A DNA stretch of 64,000 nucleotides, taken from an uncultured Elusimicrobium sp. (GTDB lineage: Bacteria; Elusimicrobiota; Elusimicrobia; Elusimicrobiales; Elusimicrobiaceae). This document shows positions 43,753 to 53,134 of this stretch, one piece after another. How positions within the stretch are numbered: the first letter of the stretch is position 1; each line of letters opens with the position of its first letter. Location of the stretch: contig CADBFX010000008.1 in assembly GCA_902794125.1 (NCBI GenBank), positions 47,014 to 111,013 on the forward strand, in the 5' to 3' direction. The notes beneath the pieces were generated by a model, which was given only the letters and a program-made list of their open reading frames with translations, did no database searches and was not told the origin of the DNA. A program made the position numbers and the translations under genes.

Positions 43753-44390
43753 ATCGTTAATGGTGCCGAAACCCCCTCCTGGCTCATTTGGTCTTCAAAG
43801 TTGCGCAGTAATTTGCTATTAAGTCCCCCTTTAAGCACCTTACTGGCCGCCACAGCATAATCGTTCGGCGTTTTGCCCCCAGCTATGACCGGCACATAAT
43901 ACGGGAAGTGATGTTCCCGAGCGTAAGACGGCTTTAACCGCGCCAACGCAAACCCCTGCGCTGCCGCCGAAGCCGCCACAGCTTCCGACTCAAATGAGTA
44001 ATGTTCTTCTTCCTGCAAAATTTGTTTTAATCCGTCCAATCCAAACACACAAACAGGCGGATAATCCATGTGTAATTCTTTTAAAATCGTATTTTTGATT
44101 AGTTCGTAATCGTGTTGCATCCGCTCGCGCAATTCTTTTTCATTGGCGCGGTCTTTTTCGGAAAATACAAATACCAATAATTCTTCCGGAGCATCAAAAT
44201 AGATTAAATTTCCGTCGTGATGAAAAAAAGTGCCACAATCTGGGCATTGCACTAAATTTAACTCCCCGCCCATAGCGGCTGTTTTTAAATCGGGGTCTTG
44301 GTCCGCACGGATAATAGACCAGTATTCCACATCAAAAGGCTCACAATGGTGGGGGCAGTGGGCGGGCCCTTCGTTTTTAATTGATTTCAT
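43749..44390 (-). CDS. CpXC-domain protein, leaderless
   Basis: The 213-residue protein has an N-terminal zinc-ribbon-like CpXC domain: CPHHCEPFDVEYWSII, then ELNLVQCPDCGTFFHHDG with a second Cys pair and YFDAPEELLVFVF. Function of the domain is not established. The C-terminal half is mostly helical. TATAAT ends six bases before the ATG on the minus strand. It forms a two-gene operon with cca. Confidence 0.82.
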   Translation of the reverse strand: MKSIKNEGPAHCPHHCEPFDVEYWSIIRADQDPDLKTAAMGGELNLVQCPDCGTFFHHDGNLIYFDAPEELLVFVFSEKDRANEKELRERMQHDYELIKNTILKELHMDYPPVCVFGLDGLKQILQEEEHYSFESEAVAASAAAQGFALARLKPSYAREHHFPYYVPVIAGGKTPNDYAVAASKVLKGGLNSKLLRNFEDQMSQEGVSAPLTI

Positions 44391-44487
44391 AGGTATATTA
44401 TAATCAAAAATAACCTCTTACGGCTACTTTTTGGCACTCCCTTTTTTGGGTTAGATTTACATAAAAAGTTCAAACGGACGCAAAAAA

Positions 44488-44560
44488 CGCCCCGTACAAG
44501 ATTCGAACTCGTATCCCTGGTTCCGAAGACCAGTGCTCTATCCAGTTGAACTAACGGGGC
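44488..44560 (-). tRNA. tRNA-Arg(TCG)
   Basis: The cloverleaf on the minus strand has acceptor GCCCCGT/ACGGGGC, anticodon loop CTTCGGA, T-loop TTCGAAT and discriminator G. No CCA is encoded; the next bases are TTTTTTG, which also act as terminator. TTTGCTAGAAT upstream is the extended -10 box used elsewhere in the window. The rest of the 275-base gap (44391-44665) shows nothing else apart from the yebC promoter. Confidence 0.95.
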
Positions 44561-44665
44561 GTATATTTATTCTAGCAAAAAAAGAACCCTCTCTGCGGGG
44601 AGTATCCGCATTTACTAAAATTTGCTACAATAGAAATATCTTAATCTGTAGTAAGGAGTTATCCC

Positions 44666-45424
44666 ATGGGTGGACATTCACACTGGGCCGGTATTAAACA
44701 CAAAAAGGCCCTCGTAGACGCCAAAAAAGGCAAAATCTTCACAAAAATTTTACGCGAAATCACCATCGCCGCTAAAATGAGCGGCGGCAACCCGGACCAA
44801 AACCCGCGCCTTCGCAAAGCCATGGACGACGCTCGCGCCGCCAACATGCCGTTAGACAACATGAAACGTGCTATCATGAAAGGTACCGGTCAACTTCCCG
44901 GCGTGTCTTACGAAGAAATCACGTACGAAGGTTACGGCCCCGGTTCCGTAGCCGTGATTGTGGAATGCACCACGGACAATAAAAACCGCACTTTCTCGGA
45001 AATTCGCAAAATCTTCACCAGCCACGGTGGTTCTATCGGTACGGCCGGATGCGTGTCTTACATGTTTAAAAGCAAAGGCTTAATCGTGGTTAAAAAAGAA
45101 GACATTTCCGAAGACGATTTAATGAACTTAGCCCTGGAAGCCGGCGCGGAAGACGTCCGCACCGCAGGGGATGTGTACGAAGTAATTACTAACCCGGATA
45201 TGGCAGAAATTGACGCCGTCAAAAAAGCCATTGAAGCCAAAGGAATTACCCCGGAATCGGCTGATTTAACAATGCTCCCGGATACGGAAGTGAACATCAC
45301 CGATGAACATACGGCAGAAACTTTGATGAAAATGTTGGAAGCGTTAGATGATCACGATGACACTAAAAACGTGTACGACAACTCCAGCATTGACGAAGCG
45401 GTAGCCGCCAAAATCAACGCTTAA
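44666..45424 (+). CDS. yebC: YebC/PmpR-family protein
   Basis: The 252-residue protein begins MGGHSHWAGIKHKKALVDAK and continues GNPDQNPRLRKAMDDARAANMP, diagnostic of the TACO1/YebC family, which acts as a regulator and/or in translation of proline-rich stretches. It has a full-length three-domain form. TTTGCTACAAT (to 44631) gives a normal leader of about 28 bases with AAGGAG, unlike the leaderless genes. It is 9 bases from ruvC, a common pairing. Confidence 0.94.
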   Translation: MGGHSHWAGIKHKKALVDAKKGKIFTKILREITIAAKMSGGNPDQNPRLRKAMDDARAANMPLDNMKRAIMKGTGQLPGVSYEEITYEGYGPGSVAVIVECTTDNKNRTFSEIRKIFTSHGGSIGTAGCVSYMFKSKGLIVVKKEDISEDDLMNLALEAGAEDVRTAGDVYEVITNPDMAEIDAVKKAIEAKGITPESADLTMLPDTEVNITDEHTAETLMKMLEALDDHDDTKNVYDNSSIDEAVAAKINA

Positions 45425-45433
45425 GAGGTTTCC

Positions 45434-45997
45434 TTGACGGAAAAATTAACCACCGTTTTAGGGATTGACCCCGGTTTAGACAGAACGGGATGGGCGATTC
45501 TCACCAGAGATGCCCGTTCCGTTCTTTCTTTGCAGGCCTGTGGACTGTTGCATACGGACGCCGGGCAAGAACTTCCCAAACGCCTGCATTACATTCATCA
45601 AGAACTCTCCAAAATTTTGCAAACGTACCGGCCGGACCAAATAGCCATGGAACAAAACTTTTTCTTAAAGCGCGCCGTTACCATGGCCAACACCGTAATG
45701 ACACGCGGCGTTATTATTTTGGCATGCGAACAAGCCGGAAAACCGATTTCTTTTTATCCACCCAAGCGCGTAAAACTAATGCTTTGCGGCACAGGCACAG
45801 CCGATAAAAAACAAGTACAACGCATGGTGCAACTCACGCTTCAGTTAGACAAAGCCCCTTCTCCCGATGACGTAGCAGACGCCGTGGCCATTGGTATTTG
45901 CCATTTAAAAACGGCCCCGTTAACCGCTATGATAAACGTAAAGGCCGCATTCTTAGAAAAATTAAAACAAGCCAAAGCCCAACAACTTAAAAAATAA
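45434..45997 (+). CDS. ruvC: Holliday junction resolvase RuvC
   Basis: The 187-residue resolvase has catalytic acidic residues in LGIDPGLDRTGWAIL, AMEQNFFLKRAVT and SPDDVADAVAIGICH. The start is TTG at 45434 behind AAGAGG. RuvA and RuvB are not in the window. The C-terminus has an extra lysine-rich tail. Confidence 0.93.
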   Translation: MTEKLTTVLGIDPGLDRTGWAILTRDARSVLSLQACGLLHTDAGQELPKRLHYIHQELSKILQTYRPDQIAMEQNFFLKRAVTMANTVMTRGVIILACEQAGKPISFYPPKRVKLMLCGTGTADKKQVQRMVQLTLQLDKAPSPDDVADAVAIGICHLKTAPLTAMINVKAAFLEKLKQAKAQQLKK

Positions 45998-46026
45998 CAA
46001 CCGCTTTTAAGCGGTTGTTATATTTT
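45996..46026. terminator. Bidirectional terminator between ruvC and the membrane glycosyltransferase-like gene
   Basis: A palindrome with arms AACAACCGCTT and AAGCGGTTGTT, overlapping both stop codons, flanked by A/T runs. Confidence 0.75.
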
Positions 46027-47673
46027 TTCTACTTTACATAATTCCCATTGTTTTAAAGAGAAGGTAAGTTCTGCACTAAAAGTTTTACATAACGCCGGGT
46101 CGGCCTTTAAACCATAGGGTGTCAAAGAAATCGGGTCCGATAACACGTTTCCTTGCCAGCCTACTACATATATCGGTCCGTCAAATTGAGCAATAGTCTG
46201 CCTGATTTTATCATGCAAACGATGCTCGTAATATACTTCCGGCAACGAATTGCGTTTCTTTACATCTATACGTAACTTCTCCGGGTACATTTCTGTCGGT
46301 GGATATTTTAAACCGCCTACAAAAACTGTCTCTTTTGGGAAAAAAGGAGCCATGAAGGACAACGGGTTTCCATAAAACACTACCATAGAATGAGCCGGAA
46401 TTTGCGGGAAGGAATAAAAACGGATGAGTTGTTTGGTAAACCCGGTCCGCCCCCATTCCGGAAACGAAGTAAACCCCCATATCCCCAACGCAAGTATCGT
46501 ACATGCCACTAGCGACACCCGCTGCGAACACCACCGCCGAATAACGAGCACAATGAGTATCCCTGTAAAAGCCTCCAGCAAGATAATGTAGCGCAAAATA
46601 GAATATATCCGCAACCAACTGACATAAGCCACCACTACCATTACCAACAGCGAAACCACCAACGGTTTTTGCGAAAAGGATTTCCCGTGTTTATAAAACA
46701 ACGCTGCCGTTAAAATAAAAAAGCAAATTTCTCCCAACCATAATCGCGGGTCTGCAAACGGCACTTCCGCCGGGGCGTGGATCCACTCTGCTAGCCACGT
46801 GGACGGGAAAAACACCCACTCTTTCCACGTTGTAGGGAAGAAACGCATATCCACCCAATTTCCGTCCGCAAAATACGGCGAATGGAATATCCCGTTAAAA
46901 AAAGGAAATACCGGGTTGTGATACACCACCCACAAACGTGCCATAAAATAGCCGTTAGTTAGTAAAAATCCGGCCAACGCACTTCCTAAAAATACGGCGG
47001 CTAACCGCCAAGGGGCAACTTGTTTCTTCCATTGGACAAACAACCCACAAGTAATCCCCAGGGCTAGCGGCGCTGCCGTGTATTTAAAACCGACCGCAGC
47101 TCCCATCAATGCCCCGGCCAGCCCCATACTTTTTAAAGAAGAAGAAGGTTTGGCAATATAACGAAACGTCAGGTAGGCAGTTGCCGCCACCAAAATGGAA
47201 ATAGTTACTTCGTGTGTAGAAAGCCCGATTTGCGACAAAAACATACTGCCGCTACACCCTATCACTACTCCGAACCAAACAAATAAACGATCCTCTTTTT
47301 TTGGAAAAAACAATTCACAAATTTTATAAATGAGGAAGATAAAAAAGCCGGAGGGAAGCGCAAAAAGAAAAGTAACCAACCTCGGGAAATTATTCAAATA
47401 CTTTACCGCCAAATAAAGCGGCACATCTAAAAGCGGATTAAAAAAAGTATGTATCCCCGCCGGCATCAAGTCTGTGTAAAAACGCCCGGTAAGAAACGCA
47501 TACGGATTGTAGATGTGATAATTTAATAAATCCCAATTAGCATCTTGCCCCAGCAGTAAGCCTTCCAGTCCGCAAAACAGCATAAACCCGATTAGCAAGG
47601 CCATATCACGGCGAAACGGCGTTTTCGTAAGCCAATTCCACCCGAAAAATTTTTCTGCTTTCTTTTTTCCCAT
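46018..47673 (-). CDS. Polytopic membrane glycosyltransferase-like (GT-C type) protein
   Basis: The 551-residue protein has about ten to twelve membrane segments. After the first comes a loop with GQDANWDLLNYHIYNPYA and LMPAGIHTFFNPLLDVP; an acidic loop behind the first helix is typical of GT-C enzymes that use lipid-linked sugars. The exact family and the acceptor are not identifiable. The C-terminal 130 residues are soluble and probably periplasmic. It stands alone between terminators. Confidence 0.65.
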   Translation of the reverse strand: MGKKKAEKFFGWNWLTKTPFRRDMALLIGFMLFCGLEGLLLGQDANWDLLNYHIYNPYAFLTGRFYTDLMPAGIHTFFNPLLDVPLYLAVKYLNNFPRLVTFLFALPSGFFIFLIYKICELFFPKKEDRLFVWFGVVIGCSGSMFLSQIGLSTHEVTISILVAATAYLTFRYIAKPSSSLKSMGLAGALMGAAVGFKYTAAPLALGITCGLFVQWKKQVAPWRLAAVFLGSALAGFLLTNGYFMARLWVVYHNPVFPFFNGIFHSPYFADGNWVDMRFFPTTWKEWVFFPSTWLAEWIHAPAEVPFADPRLWLGEICFFILTAALFYKHGKSFSQKPLVVSLLVMVVVAYVSWLRIYSILRYIILLEAFTGILIVLVIRRWCSQRVSLVACTILALGIWGFTSFPEWGRTGFTKQLIRFYSFPQIPAHSMVVFYGNPLSFMAPFFPKETVFVGGLKYPPTEMYPEKLRIDVKKRNSLPEVYYEHRLHDKIRQTIAQFDGPIYVVGWQGNVLSDPISLTPYGLKADPALCKTFSAELTFSLKQWELCKVEKI

Positions 47674-47759
47674 AGATAATAATTAGTATATTTTTTTCTG
47701 TAGCATAAACGCAACCGTTTGTGCTGTCGTTTCCCAACATAAAAAGATACAATATATAT

Positions 47760-48569
47760 ATGAATTGGATAGATTCTCACGCACATTTAAATGATCCTGC
47801 TTTTGATAATGACCGCACCTCCTTGCTAACAAACACATTGCCGCAAGCCGGTATTTGTGCATGCGTGGAAATCGGCTGTGCGCCTAACGAATGGAAACCG
47901 ACGTTGGCGTTGGCTGAAAAATATCCGTCCTTTATATATGCGGCGTTAGGAGTCCACCCGGAATATGCGCCCCAATTTCAAGAACAACACACCGCCGAGC
48001 TAGCCCAACTGCTGGCGGATAAAAACGTTGTGGCCGTTGGAGAAATCGGCTTGGATTACACTTGTTTGGAAATTGCTAACAAAGAGCTACAACACAAAAC
48101 CTTTGAACAAATGTTGCAGCTGGCAAATCAAACACAACTGCCGATTGTATTGCACGTGCGCCGGGAAGGCGAAGATTTTTCGGCTTATGAAGATTGTTTT
48201 TATCAATTGAAATATTCCTGGAAAGGCGTCAGCCGCACCGTTTGCCCCGGGGTGCTCCACTGTTTTTGTGCCCGTTACGAAGAAGCCAAAAAAGCATTAG
48301 ACCAGGGGCTTTTATTAGGCATCAACGGTTGTTTCACTTACAAAAAAAATGAATATATCCGCGAGGCCGTCAAAAAAGTGGGCGCGGATAAAATTATTTT
48401 AGAAACGGATTGTCCCTATCTTTCCCCCCAAGGCAAACGCGGCACCCGCAACGACCCTTCTAATATTGCGCTGTTGGCCCAATACATAGCGGATTACTTA
48501 AATATCCCGCTGGAAGAACTTTCCCGCCAAACAATACGAAATACAAAAGCATTGTACTTACTACCTTAA
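47760..48569 (+). CDS. tatD: TatD-family metal-dependent deoxyribonuclease, leaderless
   Basis: The 269-residue TIM-barrel hydrolase has metal ligands in WIDSHAHLNDPAF, VGEIGLDY, the histidine of LPIVLHVR, LHCFCARYEEA and ETDCPYLSP. TACAAT (47748-47753) ends six bases before the ATG at 47760; the longer upstream frame would start before the promoter. A TatD-associated radical SAM gene lies at 61724-62377, not adjacent. Confidence 0.93.
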   Translation: MNWIDSHAHLNDPAFDNDRTSLLTNTLPQAGICACVEIGCAPNEWKPTLALAEKYPSFIYAALGVHPEYAPQFQEQHTAELAQLLADKNVVAVGEIGLDYTCLEIANKELQHKTFEQMLQLANQTQLPIVLHVRREGEDFSAYEDCFYQLKYSWKGVSRTVCPGVLHCFCARYEEAKKALDQGLLLGINGCFTYKKNEYIREAVKKVGADKIILETDCPYLSPQGKRGTRNDPSNIALLAQYIADYLNIPLEELSRQTIRNTKALYLLP

Positions 48570-48599
48570 GTTTGCTACACTAGCCGTAATGAGGGAGCT

Positions 48600-49262
48600 A
48601 TGTGGCGCATTAAACTTTTATTTTCTCTTTTCTTATTTGGCACCTGTTTACTGCTTGCGGCCCATACGTTGCCGACATTGCTTTCCCTTTTTGTGCCGCA
48701 GAATGCAAAATCGGCGAGCAAAGAGGTTAAACCACCCAGCCAGCTGGTGGTGCTGTTGAAAAATACGTCTCACTTTTTGCAACAAATTCCAAAAAATACA
48801 GTTGCTTTCGCACAGACGGCTTTTTCGCGTCCGCCGGCCCCCCGCAAGGCAGAAATACCCACAGCTATGCCTACGCATCACGCCGCGCCTTCCAACGTGC
48901 TGCAAATTACGTTAGAAGATGAAAAACCCCCACTTTACAACCCGGCCCTGGGTAAAGAGGCTTCGGCCCGTTTGGAAGAATTTTTAAATGAGCGCCGCGC
49001 AAAAAATGCCACCCTGGCTACCGACACCCGCACTTATTTTGGTGAACGCGCCCAACAAGAAGTATTATTTGTACTCGTAGAAGATGAAAAAGCTTCGCTG
49101 AATAACGCGCTTAACAGCCGTTCCGCGCAAGAATTTGCTAAACGCCAAACGCAAACTGACCAGCAAACCCAAGAGCAACTTAATAAAATTTTTGAACGCT
49201 ACAAAACTTCTTTTAATAAGCCCCTTTATATTGCGCCTTTGACCAATTCCAATTTCTTTTAA
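48600..49262 (+). CDS. Membrane-anchored protein of unknown function
   Basis: I do not recognise this 220-residue protein. One N-terminal membrane segment (about 7-30) is followed by a proline-rich linker and a charged, glutamine-rich helical C-terminus (AQQEVLFVLVEDEKASLNN, then KRQTQTDQQTQEQLNKIF), possibly coiled coil. TTTGCTACACT lies upstream and GAGGGAG precedes the ATG by three bases. It sits between tatD and the nucleoside phosphorylase. Confidence 0.55.
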   Translation: MWRIKLLFSLFLFGTCLLLAAHTLPTLLSLFVPQNAKSASKEVKPPSQLVVLLKNTSHFLQQIPKNTVAFAQTAFSRPPAPRKAEIPTAMPTHHAAPSNVLQITLEDEKPPLYNPALGKEASARLEEFLNERRAKNATLATDTRTYFGERAQQEVLFVLVEDEKASLNNALNSRSAQEFAKRQTQTDQQTQEQLNKIFERYKTSFNKPLYIAPLTNSNFF

Positions 49263-49345
49263 TCTCCCCTTAAAAAGCACTTCTCTTTTTAGAATTAAAA
49301 TGCTATGCTAAAGACCCAGGATGTCACGATTAAGGAGGACGCACT

Positions 49346-50662
49346 ATGCGCATGATTGACCTGATTATCAAGAAACGGAATGGACACACCCTCACGCAAA
49401 CGGAATTTGATTTTGTGGCACAAGGCGCCGCTAACGGCACCGTACCGGACTATCAACTCTCTGCTTTTTTAATGGCCTGTTTTTTACATCCGTTGTCTGA
49501 TGCAGAAACAGCTATGCTGACAAAGGCCATGGCGCATTCCGGCGGACGCCTGGATTTTTCAGCTTCCACACAACTTCCTAAAGTAGATAAACATTCCACC
49601 GGCGGCGTGGGAGACGGTATCTCTATGGCACTGGCTCCGTTAGTGGCTTGTGCGGGTGTGGCCGTGCCAATGATGTCCGGCCGGGGGTTAGGGCACACCG
49701 GCGGCACGTTGGATAAATTAGAATCTATCAAAAATTTTGAAGTACGCATCCCGGCCAAACTCATTTATCGCCAAATTCAAAAATTAGGTGTTTGCATGTT
49801 CGGCCAAACCAAAGACTTAGCCCCCGCCGACAAAAAACTATATTCTTTGCGCGATGCTACCGGTACCGTGGAAAGCCGCCCGCTGATTGTGGCCAGTATT
49901 TTATCTAAAAAATATGCCGAAGGGGTGGACAGTTTACTGATGGACGTAAAATACGGGTCCGGTGCATTTATGCAAAAATTAGAAGATAGCCGCAAGTTAG
50001 CGCGCGCTTTGGTGCATACGGCTAAATTGCTCGGCCTGAAATGTCGCGCGCTGATTACGTACATGGACCAGCCGCTGGGCCGTGCTATCGGAAATGCGAA
50101 TGAAATGCGCCAAACAGTACAAATTTTAAAAGGTAATAAAATACTGGCGCCCGACTTCTATGAATTACTATTACAAGAAGCTACCGAAATGTTACTAATT
50201 TGTGGCAAATACAAAGATGCTCAAAAAGCACGCGCCTTATTGGAAGCAAAAATTGAAAGCGGCGAAGCCGCTGCTAAATTGCGTGAAATGATTAAATGGC
50301 AAGGTGGCAGCCCGCGGGCCGTAGACGATCCGGAAAATTATTTCCAAAACGCCAAATTAAGCCAAACTATTAAAGCCGACAAAAACGGTTATGTGGCTCA
50401 TATTGATGCCAAAACCGCCGGCATGGCAGGCGTATTGTTGGGTGCCGGACGCAACACCATGGAAGACGAAATTGATTACGGCGCCGGGATTTGGCTATAT
50501 AAAAAGGCAGGCGATAAAGTGAAAAAGGGCGATACAATTGCCATGTTATACGCCTCGGACAAAAAGCGCTTAAAAGACGGCGTTACTTTATTTAAAACAG
50601 CTGTGCAACTAAGTGCTAAAAGGCCGGCGCCCTACAAAATTGTAAAAGAAATTATTAAATAA
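49346..50662 (+). CDS. Thymidine/pyrimidine-nucleoside phosphorylase
   Basis: The 438-residue enzyme splits pyrimidine nucleosides with phosphate. Signatures are KVDKHSTGGVGDGIS (phosphate site), MSGRGLGHTGGTLDKLESI and DVKYGSGAFM. It could be DeoA or the broader Pdp; sequence alone does not decide, so no symbol is given. SD AAGGAGG lies 8 bases before the ATG. A strong terminator follows. Confidence 0.92.
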   Translation: MRMIDLIIKKRNGHTLTQTEFDFVAQGAANGTVPDYQLSAFLMACFLHPLSDAETAMLTKAMAHSGGRLDFSASTQLPKVDKHSTGGVGDGISMALAPLVACAGVAVPMMSGRGLGHTGGTLDKLESIKNFEVRIPAKLIYRQIQKLGVCMFGQTKDLAPADKKLYSLRDATGTVESRPLIVASILSKKYAEGVDSLLMDVKYGSGAFMQKLEDSRKLARALVHTAKLLGLKCRALITYMDQPLGRAIGNANEMRQTVQILKGNKILAPDFYELLLQEATEMLLICGKYKDAQKARALLEAKIESGEAAAKLREMIKWQGGSPRAVDDPENYFQNAKLSQTIKADKNGYVAHIDAKTAGMAGVLLGAGRNTMEDEIDYGAGIWLYKKAGDKVKKGDTIAMLYASDKKRLKDGVTLFKTAVQLSAKRPAPYKIVKEIIK

Positions 50663-50666
50663 CACT

Positions 50667-50700
50667 AAAAAGGGGACCTGATAACAGGTCCCCTTTTTTG
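50667..50700 (+). terminator. Terminator after the nucleoside phosphorylase gene
   Basis: A 14-bp stem (50667-50680 with 50685-50698) with loop ATAA and T-run; symmetrical, so it also serves the convergent kinase gene. Confidence 0.9.
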
Positions 50701-50715
50701 CTATTACAAAAACAT

Positions 50716-51672
50716 TTAAGCGGCGGCAGCGGCTTCTTTTACAGGCTGTTGCGGCAATGTAAACCAGAATGTAGCCCCTTGGCCTAAACCGGCACTTTCC
50801 ACGCCAATATCCCCACCATGTGCATTAACGATTTCTTGCGCAATAGAAAGCCCCAATCCCCAACCTTGTTTTTTTAGGTTACGGTCGGTATCTGCTTGGT
50901 GAAATTTCAAGAAAATCTTTTCTTTTTCAGTGTGTAAAATGCCCGGGCCATTATCGGAAATTTTGCAAGTTAATACGCCATTTTCCACATAAAAACGCGC
51001 TTCCACGCGGCCGCCTTGTGGTGCAAATTTAATAGCATTACCAATTAAATTGTTAATTACTTGAGAAATACGGAACCGGTCCGCCATTACAATGACTTCG
51101 GAAGGATACTCATACTTTTGCAAAAAGATACCTTTCTTTTGGGCATTAACGGCTTGCAACGTGATAACGTCGTTTAATAACGCATTAAAATTAAAGGGTT
51201 GCCCGTCCATTTTAAACCGGCCGGATTCAATCATAGAAATATCCATTAAATCCGTCATGAGCATGTTCATATTATCGGTAGCTTTTAAGATGTTATTTAA
51301 GGCCACCTGGTCGTTATTATCCCCCCCTTGCGGAGCATCCATCATCAAGAAGGAGGCAAACCCCTGAATAGAAGAAAGCGGCTGGCGCAAATCGTGCGCC
51401 ACGATAGACATAAATTTAGAGCGAATTTCGTTTAAGCGGGTGAGTTCCTGGTTAGACAAGCGCAACTTGTTTACCATCCCTTCCAGGGCATTTACTTTGC
51501 CGGAAAGCTGCATCTGTAAAGACGCAATTTGCTGTTGATAGTTATGTTCCGCTTTCATAATAGTACGGTTCATCTTACGTAAAACGAATTTTTTGGTAAT
51601 CCAATACGTAATAAGCGACAAAATAGCCGCTACCAACAACGAATACGATACAAACATTTGCCATAATGTCAT
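50716..51672 (-). CDS. Orphan sensor histidine kinase
   Basis: The 318-residue protein has one N-terminal membrane segment (6-26) with almost no periplasmic part and a coiled-coil region (35-85). The HisKA H-box VAHDLRQPLSS has His93. The ATPase domain carries N-box NNLIGNAIKFA, DNGPGI and GWGLGLSIAQEIV. The missing sensor domain suggests it reads membrane state or a partner protein. No response regulator gene is near. The ATG follows the tsaC stop by 11 bases, so it may be the last gene of rsmI-tsaC. Confidence 0.9.
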   Translation of the reverse strand: MTLWQMFVSYSLLVAAILSLITYWITKKFVLRKMNRTIMKAEHNYQQQIASLQMQLSGKVNALEGMVNKLRLSNQELTRLNEIRSKFMSIVAHDLRQPLSSIQGFASFLMMDAPQGGDNNDQVALNNILKATDNMNMLMTDLMDISMIESGRFKMDGQPFNFNALLNDVITLQAVNAQKKGIFLQKYEYPSEVIVMADRFRISQVINNLIGNAIKFAPQGGRVEARFYVENGVLTCKISDNGPGILHTEKEKIFLKFHQADTDRNLKKQGWGLGLSIAQEIVNAHGGDIGVESAGLGQGATFWFTLPQQPVKEAAAAA

Positions 51673-51683
51673 AAAAATACCCT

Positions 51684-52322
51684 CTAATTAACTTGTAATG
51701 GTGCGCCGTACACACGTTCCAACTCTTCGCGAGAAAGAGCTCCTTCCCGCACTAAGCGTCCTTCCTTCATGGTGTCCACCACGCTGGAAGCCACCGGGCT
51801 TAGCGTGCCGCCTAAAAAAATAAAATCTACTTTTCCGTCAAACGTCTTAATAATATCTTCTTCGCGTGTCAAAACGGGCTGTCCGTGCACATTGGCACTG
51901 GTGCAAGCCAACGGCCCGGTAAGCCGCTGCAATAAGTTTACTAAAAAATTGTTCCCCGGTACACGCAAACCTAAACCGGCAAATCCGCGCGTGAGCGATT
52001 TTCCCTCGTTACTAGGCGGCACAATCAGCGTCAAAGCGCCGGGCCAATATGTCTGCGCCAAACGCAATGCGCCTTCGGAAAATTCTGCCACTTGGCGGGC
52101 TTGCTCCAAGGAGCCGGTTAAGATTTGCAACGGGCTTGTAGCCGGGCGTTGTTTTAACGCATAAATTTGTCCAATGGAATCTTCACAAAAAGCACCCGTT
52201 CCCAACCCATACACCGTATCGGTGGGAAGTACCGCCAACGCTCCCTGTGCTAAATCTTGGGCCGCTTCTTGCAGGAGCGACTCTGTGACTTGAGCGCAAT
52301 CAATAATACGGGTCCGGCTCAT
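51684..52322 (-). CDS. tsaC: L-threonylcarbamoyladenylate synthase (TsaC/Sua5 family)
   Basis: The 212-residue YrdC-domain enzyme makes threonylcarbamoyl-AMP for t6A37 of tRNA. Signatures are LPTDTVYGLGTGAF, IYALKQRPATSPLQ, YWPGALTLIV, GLRVPGN and CTSANVHGQP. It has the single-domain TsaC length, without the Sua5 extension. Start at 52322 behind GAGGAAG, inside the end of rsmI (23-base overlap). tsaB and tsaE are at 60-61 kb; tsaD is not in the window. Confidence 0.92.
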   Translation of the reverse strand: MSRTRIIDCAQVTESLLQEAAQDLAQGALAVLPTDTVYGLGTGAFCEDSIGQIYALKQRPATSPLQILTGSLEQARQVAEFSEGALRLAQTYWPGALTLIVPPSNEGKSLTRGFAGLGLRVPGNNFLVNLLQRLTGPLACTSANVHGQPVLTREEDIIKTFDGKVDFIFLGGTLSPVASSVVDTMKEGRLVREGALSREELERVYGAPLQVN

Positions 52323-53010
52323 GGTCTTCCTCGGTATTTTCGGTAGCAGGGCGGTCAATAATCAGCACAAATTCCCCCTGCACTTTTGTTTTTTTAGCAA
52401 AGGTGGCGGCTAGTTCAGTAGCACTGCCGCGTAGCCACTCTTCATACACTTTTGTTAGTTCCCGCGCCGCAATAACCGGGGTATTTTCACCCAGCGTACT
52501 AGCAATAAGTTCCAACATTTTTATAACCCGGTACGGCGATTCGTAAATAACCACCGGGTGATTCTGTGCATACGCCGCAGAAAGTATCTTGGCTGCCTTG
52601 CCGGGTTTGCGCGGCAAAAAACCCAGAAATGTAAACGCTCCTCCCGTAATTCCTGCCCCGGCCAGGGCACACGCCACGGCACTAGGCCCCGGAAGGGACG
52701 TAACGGGTATCCCCGCCTCCACCGCCGCGCGGACCAACTTCCACCCCGGGTCGGAAATACAAGGCGTTCCGCAATCCGACACGAGCGCGCAGTTTTTGCC
52801 ACTTTTTAACGCTTCCAAACAACGCGCAACAGACCGCTCGTCATTTTCGTTATAGCGGTAGGTAGGTTTGGAAATACCGAAATGGGAAAGTAAAATTTGG
52901 CTGCGGCGCGTATCTTCGCACAGCACCGCATCGGCGCTTTTAAGCACTTCCAGCGCACGCAAAGTAATGTCTTGTAAATTTCCCAAGGGAGTCGGTACGA
53001 TATAGAGCAT
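52300..53010 (-). CDS. rsmI: 16S rRNA C1402 2'-O-methyltransferase RsmI
   Basis: The 236-residue SAM-dependent methyltransferase of the tetrapyrrole-methylase fold has VPTPLGNLQDITLRAL, CEDTRRSQILL, LVSDCGTPCISDPG and SLPGPSAVACALAGAG. I set the start at 53010 (MLYIVPTPLGN): TATACT ends seven bases upstream, fitting the leaderless pattern, while the longer frame runs 60 residues into non-conserved sequence. It overlaps tsaC. Confidence 0.93.
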   Translation of the reverse strand: MLYIVPTPLGNLQDITLRALEVLKSADAVLCEDTRRSQILLSHFGISKPTYRYNENDERSVARCLEALKSGKNCALVSDCGTPCISDPGWKLVRAAVEAGIPVTSLPGPSAVACALAGAGITGGAFTFLGFLPRKPGKAAKILSAAYAQNHPVVIYESPYRVIKMLELIASTLGENTPVIAARELTKVYEEWLRGSATELAATFAKKTKVQGEFVLIIDRPATENTEEDHEPDPYY

Positions 53011-53134
53011 ATTATAGAGTATATAAAATAATGGACAGGACCGCTTATAAAAGCCCAGAAAAAATATACGTACATGAAGTCCTTTTTTTGTACAATATTT
53101 AATTACTGTTACACAGTGAGGATAAAAATAAAAA

